A DNA stretch of 64,000 nt from Plutella xylostella (taxonomy: Eukaryota; Arthropoda; Insecta; Lepidoptera; Plutellidae), in assembly GCF_932276165.1 (NCBI RefSeq), contig NC_064011.1, positions 4,853,501 through 4,917,500 of the forward strand, read 5' to 3'. The notes under the pieces are model-generated. The model saw nothing but the letters and a program-made list of their open reading frames with translations. It did no database searches and was not told the DNA's origin. This document shows, piece by piece, positions 32,985 through 45,537 of this stretch (within the stretch, counting starts at the first letter, position 1; the number at the start of each line of letters is the position of its first letter). The position numbers and the translations under genes are program-made.

Positions 32985-33758
32985 CTATACACGGGTTCCG
33001 CTCATCTGGCATAATCTTTATTGACCAAAACTCATTTCGCATAACTCGTATGGTCTAAACTTTTTTGGCCGAACCATCACTTTGCCAAGACTTATGTGGT
33101 ATAAGGCTCGTTTCGTCTAAAACTCTTTAGGCACAATCTTTAAACACCTAAGTTTCGTTTGCTCAAATTTATGTTCGTCTATAACCTATGTATAATCTTG
33201 TTTCTCCTAATGTTATCTTAATAAATAATATATTAAGTATGTAGTAAATGTACAAATTGTGGTATTTTTCTCCTATATCCCGAAAATCACGATATTGTAT
33301 GATCAAAAAATCGAAAGTTAACGACCAATATAATTATTACAAACCCCATGAGATCGAAACCTAAAAATAGGTGCGACGACGAGCAAAGCGAGGAGGAGCG
33401 TGTTAGGTGCACATGTTCATCAAAACCAAAGCGGAGCGCAGCGAAGCGGAGCGGAGCGTTTTCCAAACAGCGGAAACAATACAAGGCACCAGTTTGCGCT
33501 ATGTAGGGAGACGCTCCGTCAAAGTTAAAGCCAAACGAATATTATTACTTTGTATAAACCTATGCCATAGCATTATTAGGCTATTCAAGATTTGGCCATA
33601 CCATTATTAGGCTAAACAATGTTATGCGAAATAACTTTTTACTAAACGAGATTTATGCCATACGATTTTCGGCGTAACGAGACTTTGACCAAACGTTACT
33701 ATGCAATACGAGATTAGGCAAAAAAATCTTATGCCAAAAAAGGTAGAACCCTATACAC
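32985..33758. mobile_element. Foldback element built of degenerate GGCATAA/TTTGGYC words
   Basis: Begins GGGTTC (32993) and ends GAACCC (33751). TATACAC lies directly outside both ends, so a 7-8 bp target duplication is likely. The arms (about 33000-33230 and 33540-33745) consist of dozens of short degenerate words such as GGCATAATCTT, CATAACTCGTATGG, TTTGGCC and ACGAGATTTATGCC, in loosely complementary order. The centre is purine- and CpG-rich (AGCGGAGCGCAGCGAAGCGG). No transposase frame. Confidence 0.75.
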
Positions 33759-34009
33759 ACAAGAAATAGAGCAACCAACCGAACCTACCGGGTCGAGATT
33801 CAAGAACCTACTAAAGAAGTTTCTAGTGGAAAGATATTGGAGTTTTTGGCCGAAGTGGCGTAGTCTGTAGGATTGGCCTCTTCGCTTGTTGGACTTAGTG
33901 ACAGTTTTTGGACGTTTGCTATCTAGTAGTTGGTCGCTATTTATTGTTGTGGAAGTAGATGTTGCAATGGATAGTGATAAATTAATCTTTTATTGTGCTT
34001 CTTAAACCC

Positions 34010-34372
34010 CGATAAAATAGAGGCGTGTTACAAGTTTAAAGTGTCTGTGGATATGTGCAGGTGTCTGTGGTAGCATAGCTCCCAAAACGGCGAAACCTTT
34101 GTGTTTTTAGGGTCATAGGTAATGACACCCCGGGTATTCGTAGTACACTCACGGGCAATGAAAAAGTTACCTTTTTTAGTTGTTAATATCCTGATGCTCT
34201 ATTAAATGTACCTCAATGTTGCAGAAGTCGTCATTAAGCTAGCCTTTTTCGTTTAGGAGTAATTTGGTGTTTTTCTCAGTGGAACCTTTTCATTGGCCGT
34301 GAGTGCAATATTTTATGAAAATCGGCAGTATTGAATGTTGGGGGTTTTTAACGTTAGTTAGGTTAACTTATT
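34010..34372 (+). repeat. Repeat R-A interrupted by a CACTCACGAGCAATG MITE
   Basis: R-A words (GAGGCGTGTTACAAGTTTAA, GTCATAGGTAATG) run to about 34145 and resume at 34306 with TATTTTATGAAAATCGG. The MITE at 34146-34305 separates them. Confidence 0.7.
34146..34305. mobile_element. CACTCACGAGCAATG MITE, nested in R-A
   Basis: Ends CACTCACGGGCAATGAAAAA and TTTTCATTGGCCGTGAGTG are complementary, and the core TTCGTTTAGGAGTAATTTGG is shared with 26575 (complement) and 39320. Length 160 bp. Confidence 0.8.
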
Positions 34373-34722
34373 CATGACTATGCATATTATTACCGGTATA
34401 ACTTTCTTATTAACTTGCGATAACTCATTTACGCCATCGGTTCCTTATCCCCAATCTTAACGCCCTATTTAAGATGGCAAACTGTCATTCACAGACGCGA
34501 TTTAAAAACCTATAAAACCGTTTATTTGATGGGTCTTCCCTTTACGACTGAGGGTTTAGTAAGGGTCTTGATGTGACATGAATACTGACGTGTGTCAGTA
34601 GAAAAAACCGTGGTAAATCCTTCGATGAGCGAAGTTTTAGTTAAAGAGTGGGTAAATGGGGATTTTTGTTTGTAAAAATTGACGTTCATCAGAAAATTTT
34701 ATATTTATACGATGAATAAAAA

Positions 34723-34975
34723 GACGACCGAATGGCGTAGTGGTTAGTGACCCTGACTACTGAGCCGAAGGTCCCGGGTTCGATTCCCGGCTGAGGCAGA
34801 TATTTGTTTAAACACAGATATTTGTGTTCGGGTCTTGGATGTGCCCGTAAAATGGCAATAGGCCCGCCCCCTATTACATTGGGACTAACATAACACTCTG
34901 GCGAAAAGTGGGTGCAGCAATGCACCTCTGCCTACTTCGCAAGGGAGAACGTTAGTACAAGACGTGAGTGTGTGT
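34723..34975 (+). mobile_element. SINE-A, tail type 2
   Basis: Full copy: head GACGACCGAATGGCGTAGTG with box B GGTTCGATTCCC, then GGATGTGCCCGTAAAATGGC and GGGTGCAGCAATGCACCTCT. The 39-base flank just upstream (GTTCATCAGAAAATTTTATA to GATGAATAAAA) recurs at 36970-37008 without a SINE. Confidence 0.8.
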
Positions 34976-35019
34976 TTTTTTTTAATAAAAATATTTGACT
35001 TTTTAGATAAAATATTGCC

Positions 35020-35155
35020 AAGAACACTCAGGGTAACATTACCTATGACCCAAAAAACAAAACGAAAATCAATTCAGCCGTTTTGGCTACGCTACCACAG
35101 ACAGATACACAGAACGTTAAACTTATAACACCCCACTTTTCTGTCGGGTGGTTAA
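35020..35155 (-). repeat. Repeat R-A, copy unbroken at the foldback site
   Basis: AAAACGAAAATCAATTCAGC reads through the point where the foldback element inserted at 16495, so it serves as an in-window empty-site reference. Confidence 0.7.
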
Positions 35156-35289
35156 AAAGGGCTACCCTCCTTATGACTACGTAACCAATAACAAGTTTAA
35201 GAAAAGCTTAGATTCACTATATACGGCCTGACCCGCTGTCTCGCTTGAATACTAATGAAAGGGACTCCGGGTGAGGGTCAAACTAAGAT

Positions 35290-35735
35290 ATTTAATACGG
35301 ACTAGATGGAGCGCCAGTGCAAAATATTCCTTTAGAATTCTTTAGTACACTTGACCCCTCTTTGATCATAAATATCCTTCCACCCTAAGATTGTCTTGAA
35401 AAAATCGCTTTAAGCGATAAGGCCGCCATTTTTGTACATGTGTGTTAGTATTTAAGTTATGTAAGTTTATTTCCTGTGTGTGTACAAATAAAGAATATTC
35501 TATCTATTTATCTAAAAGAAACGTCTCGACAATCAACACCCCAACTCTACCACTGAGCTCTTATTTCGAATTAGTTCATTAAGAAGATTTGTGACTTGAT
35601 TCATTGGTACTATAGTTGTTATTAGGTTGAACTTTAAACGGTTTGACAGTAAACAAAATGCGTACAGTTTTTTGCTTTGTTTTTGTATGTGACACACCAT
35701 CATGTTCGTATATTGTTAATCTAGGGGTCAAGGCA
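35290..35735 (+). repeat. Repeat R-C copy
   Basis: ACTAGATGGAGCGCCAGTGC near 35300, then CCACTGAGCTCTTATTTCGA and GGTTTGACAGTAAACAAAAT. About 180 bases of unrelated sequence, with an AATAAA-type end near 35490, separate the two parts. Confidence 0.5.
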
Positions 35736-36639
35736 GGGTGAAGGATGAAGCTACGGGATTGGTCGACGCGTGCCGTGTTTACATGCGTCGGGTCGCTGAT
35801 TGGTTGATTGGCGTTGGGGCGTCAGCATAGTAAAAAATAAAGTTTATTTTAAACTTTAAACGACATATTTAAAATATATATAAAAAACGTATATTATATA
35901 TTTTTATTTTTGTGTTTGTGATAACGTGATTAAAGTGTTTTATTGTTAGCGAAATATAAAATAACGTACCAATATCAATAAAAAAATACCACGTTTAACT
36001 GTACCGTGGTAAGATATGAATTTGTCAAATTGGTAAGGCTTTTCACAGCCTCTTGAAACCGTTTAGCGTGTGTCTAAGTGGTTATGGTTAGACCCTCTAT
36101 AGTCTAAGGAGTCTAAGTCTTCTCTATGTCTACTCTATGTCTACTCTGTCTACTCGTGACTGCGTTGAAGGAGTGGAGTGCTTGTGTTCGTCGGAACACG
36201 TCGCTCTTGCCGTCTCGAGGCGGCGCTGACTTGTGCAGTGGAAGACAGATTGTTAGGGACACTTTAAACGTTTGTTTAAAATCATTTTATCAATAAACCG
36301 TGTATAAAAGGGGCATACACATTTTATTAAATAATATTGTTATGTCGATTAACTAACGTCTGAATTAATTTTTGATCTACTTATGATTAGAAATTCTAGG
36401 ATAAAAATAACTAACTATATGTCTCTTCTCTCCTCTCAATCTCCAGTAGCAGTTTTAGAGAAAGCTTGCTGTTTACGCGTAAAATTATGAATAATATAGA
36501 ACCGTACTATTTTTTATGAATACTTATGTAAATACACGTAAGTGACGTAAGTACCTACGTAAAATTCTGAAACAAAAATAAAAACTTTAAAATTAAAATT
36601 AAAATAAATTGTATTAACTACTATATTTTTGTAAGTGTA

Positions 36640-36680
36640 CATGGTGTTGCGGCTTATTATACCCTTTTTGCAACACCTTG
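36640..36680. mobile_element. Minimal CAGGGTGTTGC MITE remnant
   Basis: The two ends, TGGTGTTGCGGCTTATTATA and CCCTTTTTGCAACACCTTG, are almost fused, an internally deleted copy. Confidence 0.55.
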
Positions 36681-37016
36681 TATAAAAACATATAAAAGCT
36701 CTCCACATCCCCTGGCAGCCACTGTACTCATCAAGCAGTGCACTGTAAGAGCTTCCTTCAGCTAAGAGATCGCCAACTGGGAAGATGCTCATTTTATTAG
36801 CACTTGTGTTTACAACTGTACTCCAGTTAATATTAAACGTTACTTATGAAAACACGGCGGTGTAGTAAAAATATTTAATATCGCTGGTTAGTTGTTGTAG
36901 TAGTGTGTGGAGAATCTTAGAAGCAATTCTGAGTGCTATAAGCATAGAGAATAGTTTGTAAAAAAATTCGTTCATCAGAAAATTTTATATTATACGATGA
37001 ATAAAATCATTTGATT

Positions 37017-37081
37017 TTTTTATCTCGGAATTCCCATGGGAAACCACTTTAAAGGCGTTGCGAAGCTCGCGCGCTAAGCTA
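37017..37081 (+). mobile_element. Helitron-like 3' fragment
   Basis: ATCTCGGAATTCCCATGGGA to GCGAAGCTCGCGCG and CTAG. Only the 3' end is present. Confidence 0.6.
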
Positions 37082-37284
37082 GACTAGTCTAAAGAAAAGT
37101 TACTATTACCACATAAATTTGCTTCTATCTTTATATTGACCCTTAATCAGGCATAGGATATAATTGTATGTTATTCCACCTAACCACTTGAACAAATTAA
37201 ATAATTTTAAAAGCCACAGCTTATTGAGCCTTTAACCTCTTTCCAACAAACTTGCAACTTTTAAATTCTCCACCAACAAAAGAG

Positions 37285-37440
37285 CTTTTAGTGCCAAAAC
37301 TCGCCGCCCGCGGCGCCACGCCACTAGCGCCTGACATGACGCGAGAACGAGAATGCTTCTCGATTTTCAACATTCTCGCATTGAGACACGAGGCAGGATG
37401 TAGTCTTGCGGCCTCCGCGGGCGGTGTTGTGTTTATCTGT
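37285..37440. other. GC-rich block of unknown role
   Basis: CTCGCCGCCCGCGGCGCCAC, GACATGACGCGAGAACGAGA and GCGGCCTCCGCGGGCGGTG raise the local GC content. Frames are open on both strands (78 and 91 codons), but neither resembles a known protein. Confidence 0.3.
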
Positions 37441-38254
37441 GCATTGCAACTGTGGACTGGAAGGCTGAAGTTTGATATAATGAGATAACCCAACATTTAA
37501 CTATCATCGAACATATTAGGTATTATCTCTGTTCTTCGAAGACCTAAAATTGTTCTGAAAATAGGTTTGGTTGCCTGAAAAGAGGGATAAAAATAGTTCA
37601 ATTACATTCTTAGGCAAAATAGCCGTCCTGCGTCTAAAATGAAAATAAATCATGATGATTAATTTCAAGTAAAAACGGGACGAACTTGAATGTTCGCTCA
37701 CATACCTACTAATAATGGCGATAACCTAACTGATTATAAATACAATCTGAGTAGAAATCTTTTCATTTCGACAATTTAACCTTAACTATTTAGTTTTATA
37801 TAAACTCCCGGACTACATAACCCGTTCCTACTCGCGCTCATCTGCACAATAAATCAGTGAGTTGGCGCCTCTCAGACCGTTGTCGGCGATGCGATGAGCC
37901 GCCGCCGCCACGTTGTGGGTTAAACTTGGGTCTGATGCAGTGAATATGGGAGAATAAGTAGGCGGAAAATATTGTGAACAAAAGTGTGTGAAAATTTTAG
38001 TGTACAGCTTTTTTTGAATTGGAAATTCCATGGGTAGGCAGAAAATGATTTTATCGTTGTCTGTTTTTGAAAAATCCGTTTTAGATATATGTTGTTTACT
38101 ACTTAAAACTTTTTTTTTGTATAAAGCAGAGTCACATAATTATTCTCATAAGACCCAATTTAAAAAAGAAGGCTTTCAATCCAATCCCATCCCTTTTTCG
38201 GAGATACACTCACCGACACAGAGAGAAATAATTATTGAAACTTTTTTTTTTTTA

Positions 38255-38345
38255 AATAGTCTATTTATTTTCCCACTGCTGGGCAAAGACCTCCCCTTTA
38301 ATTTTCCACTCATCTCGATCCAATGCGGCTACCTCCCAATCCGGC
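38255..38345 (-). mobile_element. RTE-type LINE tail fragment
   Basis: The minus strand reads as the last residues and 3' end of an RTE relative (TGGAAAATTAAAGGGGAGGT-type words). A similar scrap, ATATGTCCAACAGTGGACTA, is at 38690-38715 on the plus strand. Low information. Confidence 0.4.
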
Positions 38346-39188
38346 AAATATTGAAACTTAAAACACTTTTTTTTTATCAGGCTTATAAAATAGGTTCTCG
38401 AGGAAAGGATGCCCCGTGGTGCTGTGGGCGGCAGATAAATGGGAATACCCGTAATATAAAACAATAGACGTATTTATTACACTCGTGTGGGACGCGAGCA
38501 CGGGTAAACCCACTCGATAGCTCTTATTTCCATTTTCAAGGAAAACATAATATTATTGTGTAAAAATAGTAATGAAAATATTTGCTTCGATATTTATTTT
38601 ATCGTGATAAATATAGGATCGTGTAGGATGAGAGTTGAATGGAAAAATATTTAAGTATTATACTATTTATTGCGATCGTTAGGAGAGACATATGTCCAAC
38701 AGTGGACTACAGAAGGCTGAGAGAGAGAGATACTATTTATTGACGTAGCAAAGGTGTATTTTTAAAATGAGATATTCGTGATTTATTTACTTATTTAAAT
38801 GCTTCTTCTTCCTTAAAAAATAATGATTAGGTATCAAACTTCTATATCACTAATGCAACGTTATTGTGAAAAATGTTAAATAATAATGAAATACGTTGGA
38901 ATTCCATAAATTAAGATTTTCTCACAATATTTTCCTACACCATTCCAGCAGTCGGAAAAACTGTGCTAAAAATTACTGTACCTGTAAAAGTTTTCAGCCG
39001 GCCCGCACTCTGTTTCACTGAAGGATGTAAATGAGGGTTTTTACACGAAGCCTTTAAAAAGTTAACGGTACAAAATTAACAGTTGAATGTTGGATGTTTA
39101 ACTTTGTCCGTGCACAGGTTTTATTTTAGGGTTAATCCGGTTTAAACGGACTTAAAATAAAAACTATAATAATAAAAACTACGTATGT

Positions 39189-39374
39189 CACTGGCGAGCA
39201 ATGAAAATTTTCCACTCACAAATTGCCGACAACGAATAGCCCCAACTTTTTTAAACATTTAGGGCCACTTGCAGAAATACATTAAATCTAGATTTAGTGT
39301 TAAATATCTAAGTATTTTCTGTTTAGGAGTAATTGGGTACATTTCTCAGTAGAATTTTTTCATAGCTCGTATGT
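39189..39374. mobile_element. CACTCACGAGCAATG MITE, variant copy
   Basis: CACTGGCGAGCAATGAAAAT, GGAGTAATTGGGTACATTTC and TTTTTTCATAGCTCGTATG keep the family order. Confidence 0.6.
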
Positions 39375-40039
39375 AAAATATATTAAAGTCCAAACTACTA
39401 TCCTACTGTCATTGCCATCTAAGTACTGATATTAACTTAAGGGGATAAAAACTATACTTTAACCAAAACTTTTAAAGCACATTCTAGATCAGACTTCGTT
39501 ATTGCAATGTCCTCTGCATTCAGCCTTTGTGGACTTGTGGAGTTATAAAACTGAAATTTCAAGAGGGCTTTGTTGGGAAAACTTTTAGTACTCGTAACTT
39601 AGGCTATTTTTTTATTATAGTTGGACGAATAAAACGGGTTTTGTTTTTATTGTGAACTTGCTTACAGTAATTCCACTTAAGTTACAGCCGTTATATGGCT
39701 TTACTACGAAATGTGTATCTAATTATATATTTTTTTATTTATTTATAAGTACCTGTACATAACAGGTTTACAAGATTTTCTTAATTAAGATATTATGATG
39801 TATTATAATTCAAGTTGCTTACCCAAACACATGTTAACTGTTAAAAGATAAAATTATATGTTCTAATGTGTACTTATAATTATTACAGATTATTTATATT
39901 TTAAGTTTTATTATTCATGTGTTTTTATTTAATCACTGTCAAGTTTTGTTATCGAAATTCAACCGTTATCGGACCCTTGAAGTTTTAGTCAGAACGATTA
40001 TAACAAGCTTACAGTGAACGTGAATAAATCAATATATAC

Positions 40040-40176
40040 ACTCACGAGCAATGAAAAAGTTTAGATTTGCATTAGAATATTACCATCTAAAAACGTACCT
40101 AAATATTTTCATCAAATTGCTAATTATCATTATTTTTTAAATTGGGGTCATTTGGTGTAGAGTCTCACTCAGTGAA
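40040..40176. mobile_element. CACTCACGAGCAATG MITE close to exon C
   Basis: Left end CACTCACGAGCAATGAAAAA is perfect, the right end (GTCTCACTCAGTGAA) is degraded. It ends about 50 bases before exon C. Confidence 0.6.
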
Positions 40177-40224
40177 TAAAAATATACATTTTAAGGTAAT
40201 AATTATGTTTTTTCCTTGTTACAG

Positions 40225-40279
40225 CCAGAGAGACTGAATGTTTTCAAAAATGACCAAGACAGCTGGGACTACACCACAC
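40225..40279 (+). CDS. sm: hnRNP L / smooth exon C (end of RRM2, linker)
   Basis: A 55-base exon between TTGTTACAG and GTGAGT. It encodes PERLNVFKNDQDSWDYTT plus one base. This is the conserved segment right after RRM2 (KPTRLNVFKNDQDTWDYT in vertebrate hnRNP L), which packs against the RRM. The phase fits: exon B ends in phase 0 and exon D supplies two bases, TG, to make CTG. Without splicing the frame runs on for another 48 codons into AT-rich intron sequence that resembles nothing. Identity is very secure for so short an exon. Confidence 0.95.
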
Positions 40280-41884
40280 GTGAGTTTGTTAATTATTTTC
40301 ATTCAAAATGGTTCAGCAAATATGTTATTGAAATCGTTGAAGAGGATTTTACACAACAATGGGATATTGACGTGAAAAATTATATACACGAGTATATGCT
40401 GTGTATTTTTACTATTTTGTGAACCTGTGCCAGATTTCTTTACCATATTTACTACATATATTTTATGAATAGTATGACTCGTAAGTACCAAATTAAATTA
40501 TTTATTTTTAATATCTACTCTTTGATCGCCAACAAAATACTGTTTTTTATTATAGGAAGCAAATTATGGGGTTATAATATTATTATTCTAATTTCAACTC
40601 TGCTTATAAAATTGCATAATATATTATTTGAATATTTAATTTAATTTGGTAGAATTAATATATTAATTAAATATGCTACTTTTATGACCTCATATTCTGA
40701 ATGTTTTTACGAATAATAATTATCTTATTTCTTTGCAAATAAATAATTGTAGGATACGACATGGCTCATGAATATGCATGTATTTTTTTTTACATTCTTA
40801 TTCGATTGTTATACCTACATCACTTTATTATAGTTAAAGAAAAATTTAACGCCAAAAAAAGTAATTTAAGGTATTTTAAAGAAGTTAAAAATTTATAAAC
40901 GACACGTCCACTATAAATGCCCAAAACTTTGTTTGAAGAGGTGTGACGTCAGTACTTTCGGCTCAGAATAATGAGTCTCGCCAGTCGCGCCGACCCTCAG
41001 TTCTATGGGCATAGATTATTCTGAGATTGACATAATCGTCACAACGTTTCAAAGATTTCAAGTTAGCGAAGTTTTTTGTACTTTTCAACAATTATTTACT
41101 CGCTCATAAATGAATTATAATCAAAAATTTTGATGGAGGCATAATTCTGAAATAACAAAGTTTATTAAAATAATAAATAATATTTGACCTTTATTTGAAT
41201 CACAGGCATATTCCCTATTCCCAAGGAAAAACTAAAGAATAATTTATCACAAATATCCCCGCGGTGACCTTTAGGTCGTGTCGTTCTTTACCTATAATTT
41301 TTTTTTTAATGCATGATTAGTAAATTCCATCGCTAGGTCTAATAATACAGTAAGCTAGCATTTATCACATCGTATACTTGATGGAAATTTCAGTACAATA
41401 CATATTTACACCAACTGGTTTATCATGATGGTATTCAATTATAAATTAATCCGAAATCTTTTATCCTTAAACCATTATTACAAAACGTAGACTAAACATA
41501 GTTCTGGTTTAGAATCGGCTGTAGATTACTTGTAATGTATGAAATATCTGAACTAATCCCAAAGCTATATTTAATCTTCGTTTTATAATAAGATTTTTTA
41601 TGTTTTATCAGAAACCATACTCTTGTACCTATCTACAACGGAAATTACAAATTGGCACATTGCATTGAGGCAGCTTCCTGCGCGGGGGCATAAATAAATT
41701 GACAATAACCGAAAATATGATAGGAAAATAATTCCATCGATTTCACAGTGAATTTCCTTGGTTATTACCGTAAACCCTGTAAAGAGGTAATTTAATTTAA
41801 CTTTCATCTATGTGGCTTTCAACGCCAGGTCTTTCCATCTTATACATAATGTTTCACCGACACGACGATACACCTACTCGTATA

Positions 41885-41952
41885 CAGGCTGTTGCAAAAA
41901 GGGTAAACTAAGTCGAAACCTACGTGTGCGTTTACGTTTTTGCAACACTCTG
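41885..41952. mobile_element. CAGGGTGTTGC MITE, internally deleted
   Basis: CAGGCTGTTGCAAAAAGGGT followed after 40 bases by TTTTTGCAACACTCTG; TA on the left. Confidence 0.6.
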
Positions 41953-42341
41953 CTTGCAATATAGCTTTTTAACTACATACATACCTTTCTATCTACGGAA
42001 AATTAGACTTCAGTCATACATAAGACAAACATTAGATATATATATGTTTATGTAAGTATTTCAAGAATATCATCGTCATCAACGAACAATCGACCTATGC
42101 TGGGGACATTTTTTCTATTATTTTGTTGAGAAACATTTTCTAAATATTAGATCCAAGTTTAAAATATGCGCTGTCACACGCTAGCGTGAAGCAATATCCG
42201 TTTCATATTGAGCGGAGCCTTCGAGCGTCGTTTGAAATTAGAATACCGACAAGATGGCCGCCGTTTACTTGACATTATGGTGACGGGTTGTTGTTATTAA
42301 CCGTAACGTTGGTTTAATGATGTATTTTAGAAGATATTGGA

Positions 42342-42540
42342 TATTGCTAAGATCACTAGGGTTAAGCCAAGTCGGACAGCTTGGAAATATCTAACAATCG
42401 GGTTGCCCACTTACCCGACAACTCTCTCAGCACAAGCTTGCTTGAGTTGGGGTCCACCAATCCGCACTTGCCCAGCGTGGTGGACTAGGCCTTCATTGGA
42501 AGGAGACCCGTGCCCCAGCAGTGGGGTCGTGATAAAATGA
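42342..42540 (+). mobile_element. SINE-C tail
   Basis: TTGGAAATATCTAACAATCG, CCCGACAACTCTCTCAGCAC and GGAAGGAGACCCGTGCCCCA in family order. Confidence 0.65.
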
Positions 42541-43002
42541 TGTTTTAATTCATATACATATCTACCTATGTTTTTCGGTGTAAAGTTAGACTAGTATATA
42601 CATTATTATTATGAGCTTAATGTAAAGAAGTACTCTAGCTGAAGTTCAGGAAACCTTGATTAACTATTCTTATCCAATATTACATACTAAGCAATTTTCA
42701 GCACTTCATCATTTAAGTAATTTATTTCAGTTCAGTTTCACAAACGAGTTCTAATTCCATTATTAATTTGCGCACAGTTCCTTCACAAGGCTGACCCAGT
42801 TATGAAGTAGGCGTCTTTTTTTTAATTCTCATTTTTCAAGCTGTAGGGTAGATAGAAGTGGTGCTTAACAATAATTAATGTCAAAATCGTTGTTCCACGT
42901 TGGGCGTCAATTGTGTATAGTAAGTCCCATGTTCGGGCGCCAAAATTAATATTTGCAATAAAAAAACTCTAGAATACTTTAAATTCATAACATAAGAACA
43001 TA

Positions 43003-43090
43003 AACACACACCTTGTCCCTAAAACCTCTACAAAACTTACTTGCATAAGGTGTATTGCTGTATTTACCTACTTTTAGCCAGAGTGTTATA
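43003..43090 (-). mobile_element. Decayed SINE-A2 tail
   Basis: ACACACACCTTGTCCCTAAA to TTTAGCCAGAGTGTTATAA resembles the end of the type 2 tail at 59893-59980. Confidence 0.4.
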
Positions 43091-45189
43091 AATGATGAAT
43101 TTATGTTGTTCAATCGTTCTATGTATATAATAAAAATGCTTCAGTTATAATTATAACAGTTGAATATGAACATAAAAGTTATTTTAATGTATCCCATGGG
43201 TAATTCTATACACTTATTTTATAAACACAAAATAATAATTCAAAATGTCACCAACAATACATAACTAAGTGTTACCAAATTCATGCGACCATACCACCCC
43301 GTTTCCTTCCGAAGGCCATTATTCTTACATAAAGACACAAATTTAATGTTCCGTGACGATTTTACGCTGTTTCGAGCCAAAATCGCGATCATCCATTCTT
43401 TACCTTTAAAATAGGTCACGCAGCAGGTATGTCATTGCGAGAGTGGATTGTCTTGCGAAAAAGTTTTTCTTGTTTTTAACACCCTATTGAATTAAATGAA
43501 TGTTGATAGTTTGTATTATCGCCCTATTGATTTGATGGTGTTGTTTTAGTTTGATACTGAGCCTTTCCGAAATTGTGTAACCTACCTACCTAATTATTGT
43601 AGATATATTGAAATATTTATATTTTTTCCATTTTATAAAATAAAAATACTTACATAATATATATGGTCATGTAAAACCTTGTTTTGTGAGCCAAATTAAT
43701 AAAATATTGGAAACCTACTTTAGAACCTCTCTCTACGTATCCTGACATCCATTCTGAGTAGCAACTTGAAAGTTTTGGCACGAAAATGAGTTCAAATATG
43801 TTTATCGGCCGTAATGTACTTAGTTTTATAGTTTAGAAACTTGTCTTTTGTGTTTCGGGAGTCGGGAGCCAACTTTACTAGTATCTTGAAAATATGCTCT
43901 CAGCAAATAGGGCTTTTGTTATTTTCATGGAATAATGAGAGTAAAAACCAATGACCCTAATTTTTACTTGAAATTTAAATCTATCAAAAAAATTAAAAAT
44001 ATAAATATGTCCCGTTTCATTAAGAAAACGTCTTCATTAATAAGCCGACAGTTTATACTACTTGTTGTGCAGGCCTCATCCAGTTTTAAAGGTAAACTTC
44101 CCACAATAGGCAAAGTTTCCGCATTTTTATTTTCTTTTTAATTTATTAAAAACTCTGCGGAAACAAATCAGTATGCCAGCATCGTAACTTGTTAGCGGCC
44201 TAATTACATTTGCTTTTCTACTGTTCTATTATGCCAGTAGCATTCGAATTTCGAATGAATTACCTATAACTGAAAAAAGAAATCTATCGGCGACCAAAGT
44301 TTATTGAGCTCTGCGATAGTTGTTGCTTTTTAAAATATCAAGGTGGAAAAGAAGAAGAGAGGGGTCCGAGTAAATTGGCCGTTGCGACAATCGATTTATG
44401 TCATTCGCTGGATGTTCGAAAAATGCAAAGTTATGCAAAGTGCATCATCCATTTTGCGCTTAACTCGTTCTGGTTGCATTGCGATTCCTGCCAGTTACTG
44501 TTGGCAAGGGTGGAGGTAGATTATTCTTTTTTTCCCTGTCTGTTTTTTTGTTCGGTGCCATTTTTTAAACGTCATAACAACTTTTCTTGAGTGGGAGTCT
44601 CATGATTAATACACTTGCAGTTGGTGGATTTACATTTGAATTGATTATAAATTTGAAGCCTACGTGTTAGTTAGTTATTTAGTAAGCACCATCAAGTCAG
44701 TTTGTGTCTGTCCAAACAGTATTTAAAAAAAGGAATCAAATTACTTGACAAATGAGGCAATATAAGATCGCGTTCGCACAAAGCATGTTTCGTCCTTTTC
44801 TTCTTATAAGGGCCAGCTGAAAACCAGCGCTGTGGCCTTACTGTTTTTTTGACGCTCTGGACAGCAACCTTGTGTTATTGTTGTTATTTTGTATTATTTT
44901 CTGTAGTTTTTGTCAGTGTGTCAGATAACTGTTTCTTTATCTTTTGTCATAAATTCAACAATCGCAGGTGGCCGCCATTTTGTTCTTCATTCACGATCCG
45001 CAGTGTAATCCTCGACACATTGGAGCGAATAAAAGTGTAATTCCATGAACGGACCAATGAATTGATCCGACTCCGTTCCGGCATCGATTCGTAATCGAGT
45101 ACACCGCATGTGGAACTTGACTAGTGCGGTGTCTCTTGATAGTCTTGATACTCGTAATATAAACATCATCAAGTAACATTATCTTCATG

Positions 45190-45330
45190 GTAAGGGTCAT
45201 TCTGAACAGCGTTTGTTCTAATACTTTTGGAAATTTCAGATTTTTTACTTTTGTTTTGCCATAGTTAAAAGTAATTTAACCAAATAAGGTGTCTATGGGG
45301 AATTTTCAAAACTTGTGTAGTGGCACGCTG
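45190..45330 (+). repeat. MITE core fragment (GTCATTCTGAACA)
   Basis: GGGTCATTCTGAACAGCGTT and CTTTTGGAAATTTCAGATTT match the alternative core of 29882-30003 without its ends. Confidence 0.5.
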
Positions 45331-45354
45331 ATTCACTCCCTGTTGGCTCATTAT

Positions 45355-45537
45355 AAGGTAAACCTCCACTTATTGGTACCGTACGTATTGCACCAAACGG
45401 ATTGTCATAAATATATGGATAAACGGCGTCGGCAATGCTGATGAAGTGGACGCACTAGAGTCAATTTTCTTTCTATACAAAGAATACTGAATACGATGCG
45501 TCCGTTGCGTGCGATGTCGACTGATGGACGCTTTCCT
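45355..45537. mobile_element. MITE, GGTAAGCGTC family, copy 2 (inverted)
   Basis: Complement of the copies at 2853 and 62689: AACGGATTGTCATAAATATA, AAAGAATACTGAATACGATG and GATGGACGCTTTCC. A CAACACCCTGTA scrap of another MITE follows at 45543. Confidence 0.65.

Larger units (their letters stand above)
22979..40224 (+). other. sm: Intron B-C, 17.2 kb, GT-AG
   Basis: Opens GTATGT and closes TTTTTCCTTGTTACAG, both ordinary major-spliceosome sites, in phase 0. It holds the minisatellite at 23016, a GC-rich block near 25020, Helitron-like copies, nested MITEs, the word-repeat foldback element at 32993 and SINE-A2 at 34723. I see nothing identifiable in most of 23440-24430, 28280-29510, 30840-31580, 35740-36630, 37460-38250, 38400-39180 and 39380-40035. 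Confidence 0.88.

Noticed and set aside
38030..38467. 145-codon plus-strand ORF
   Set aside because: Low-complexity translation rich in Phe/Leu/Lys from AT-rich DNA, crossing an RTE tail; no recognisable domain.
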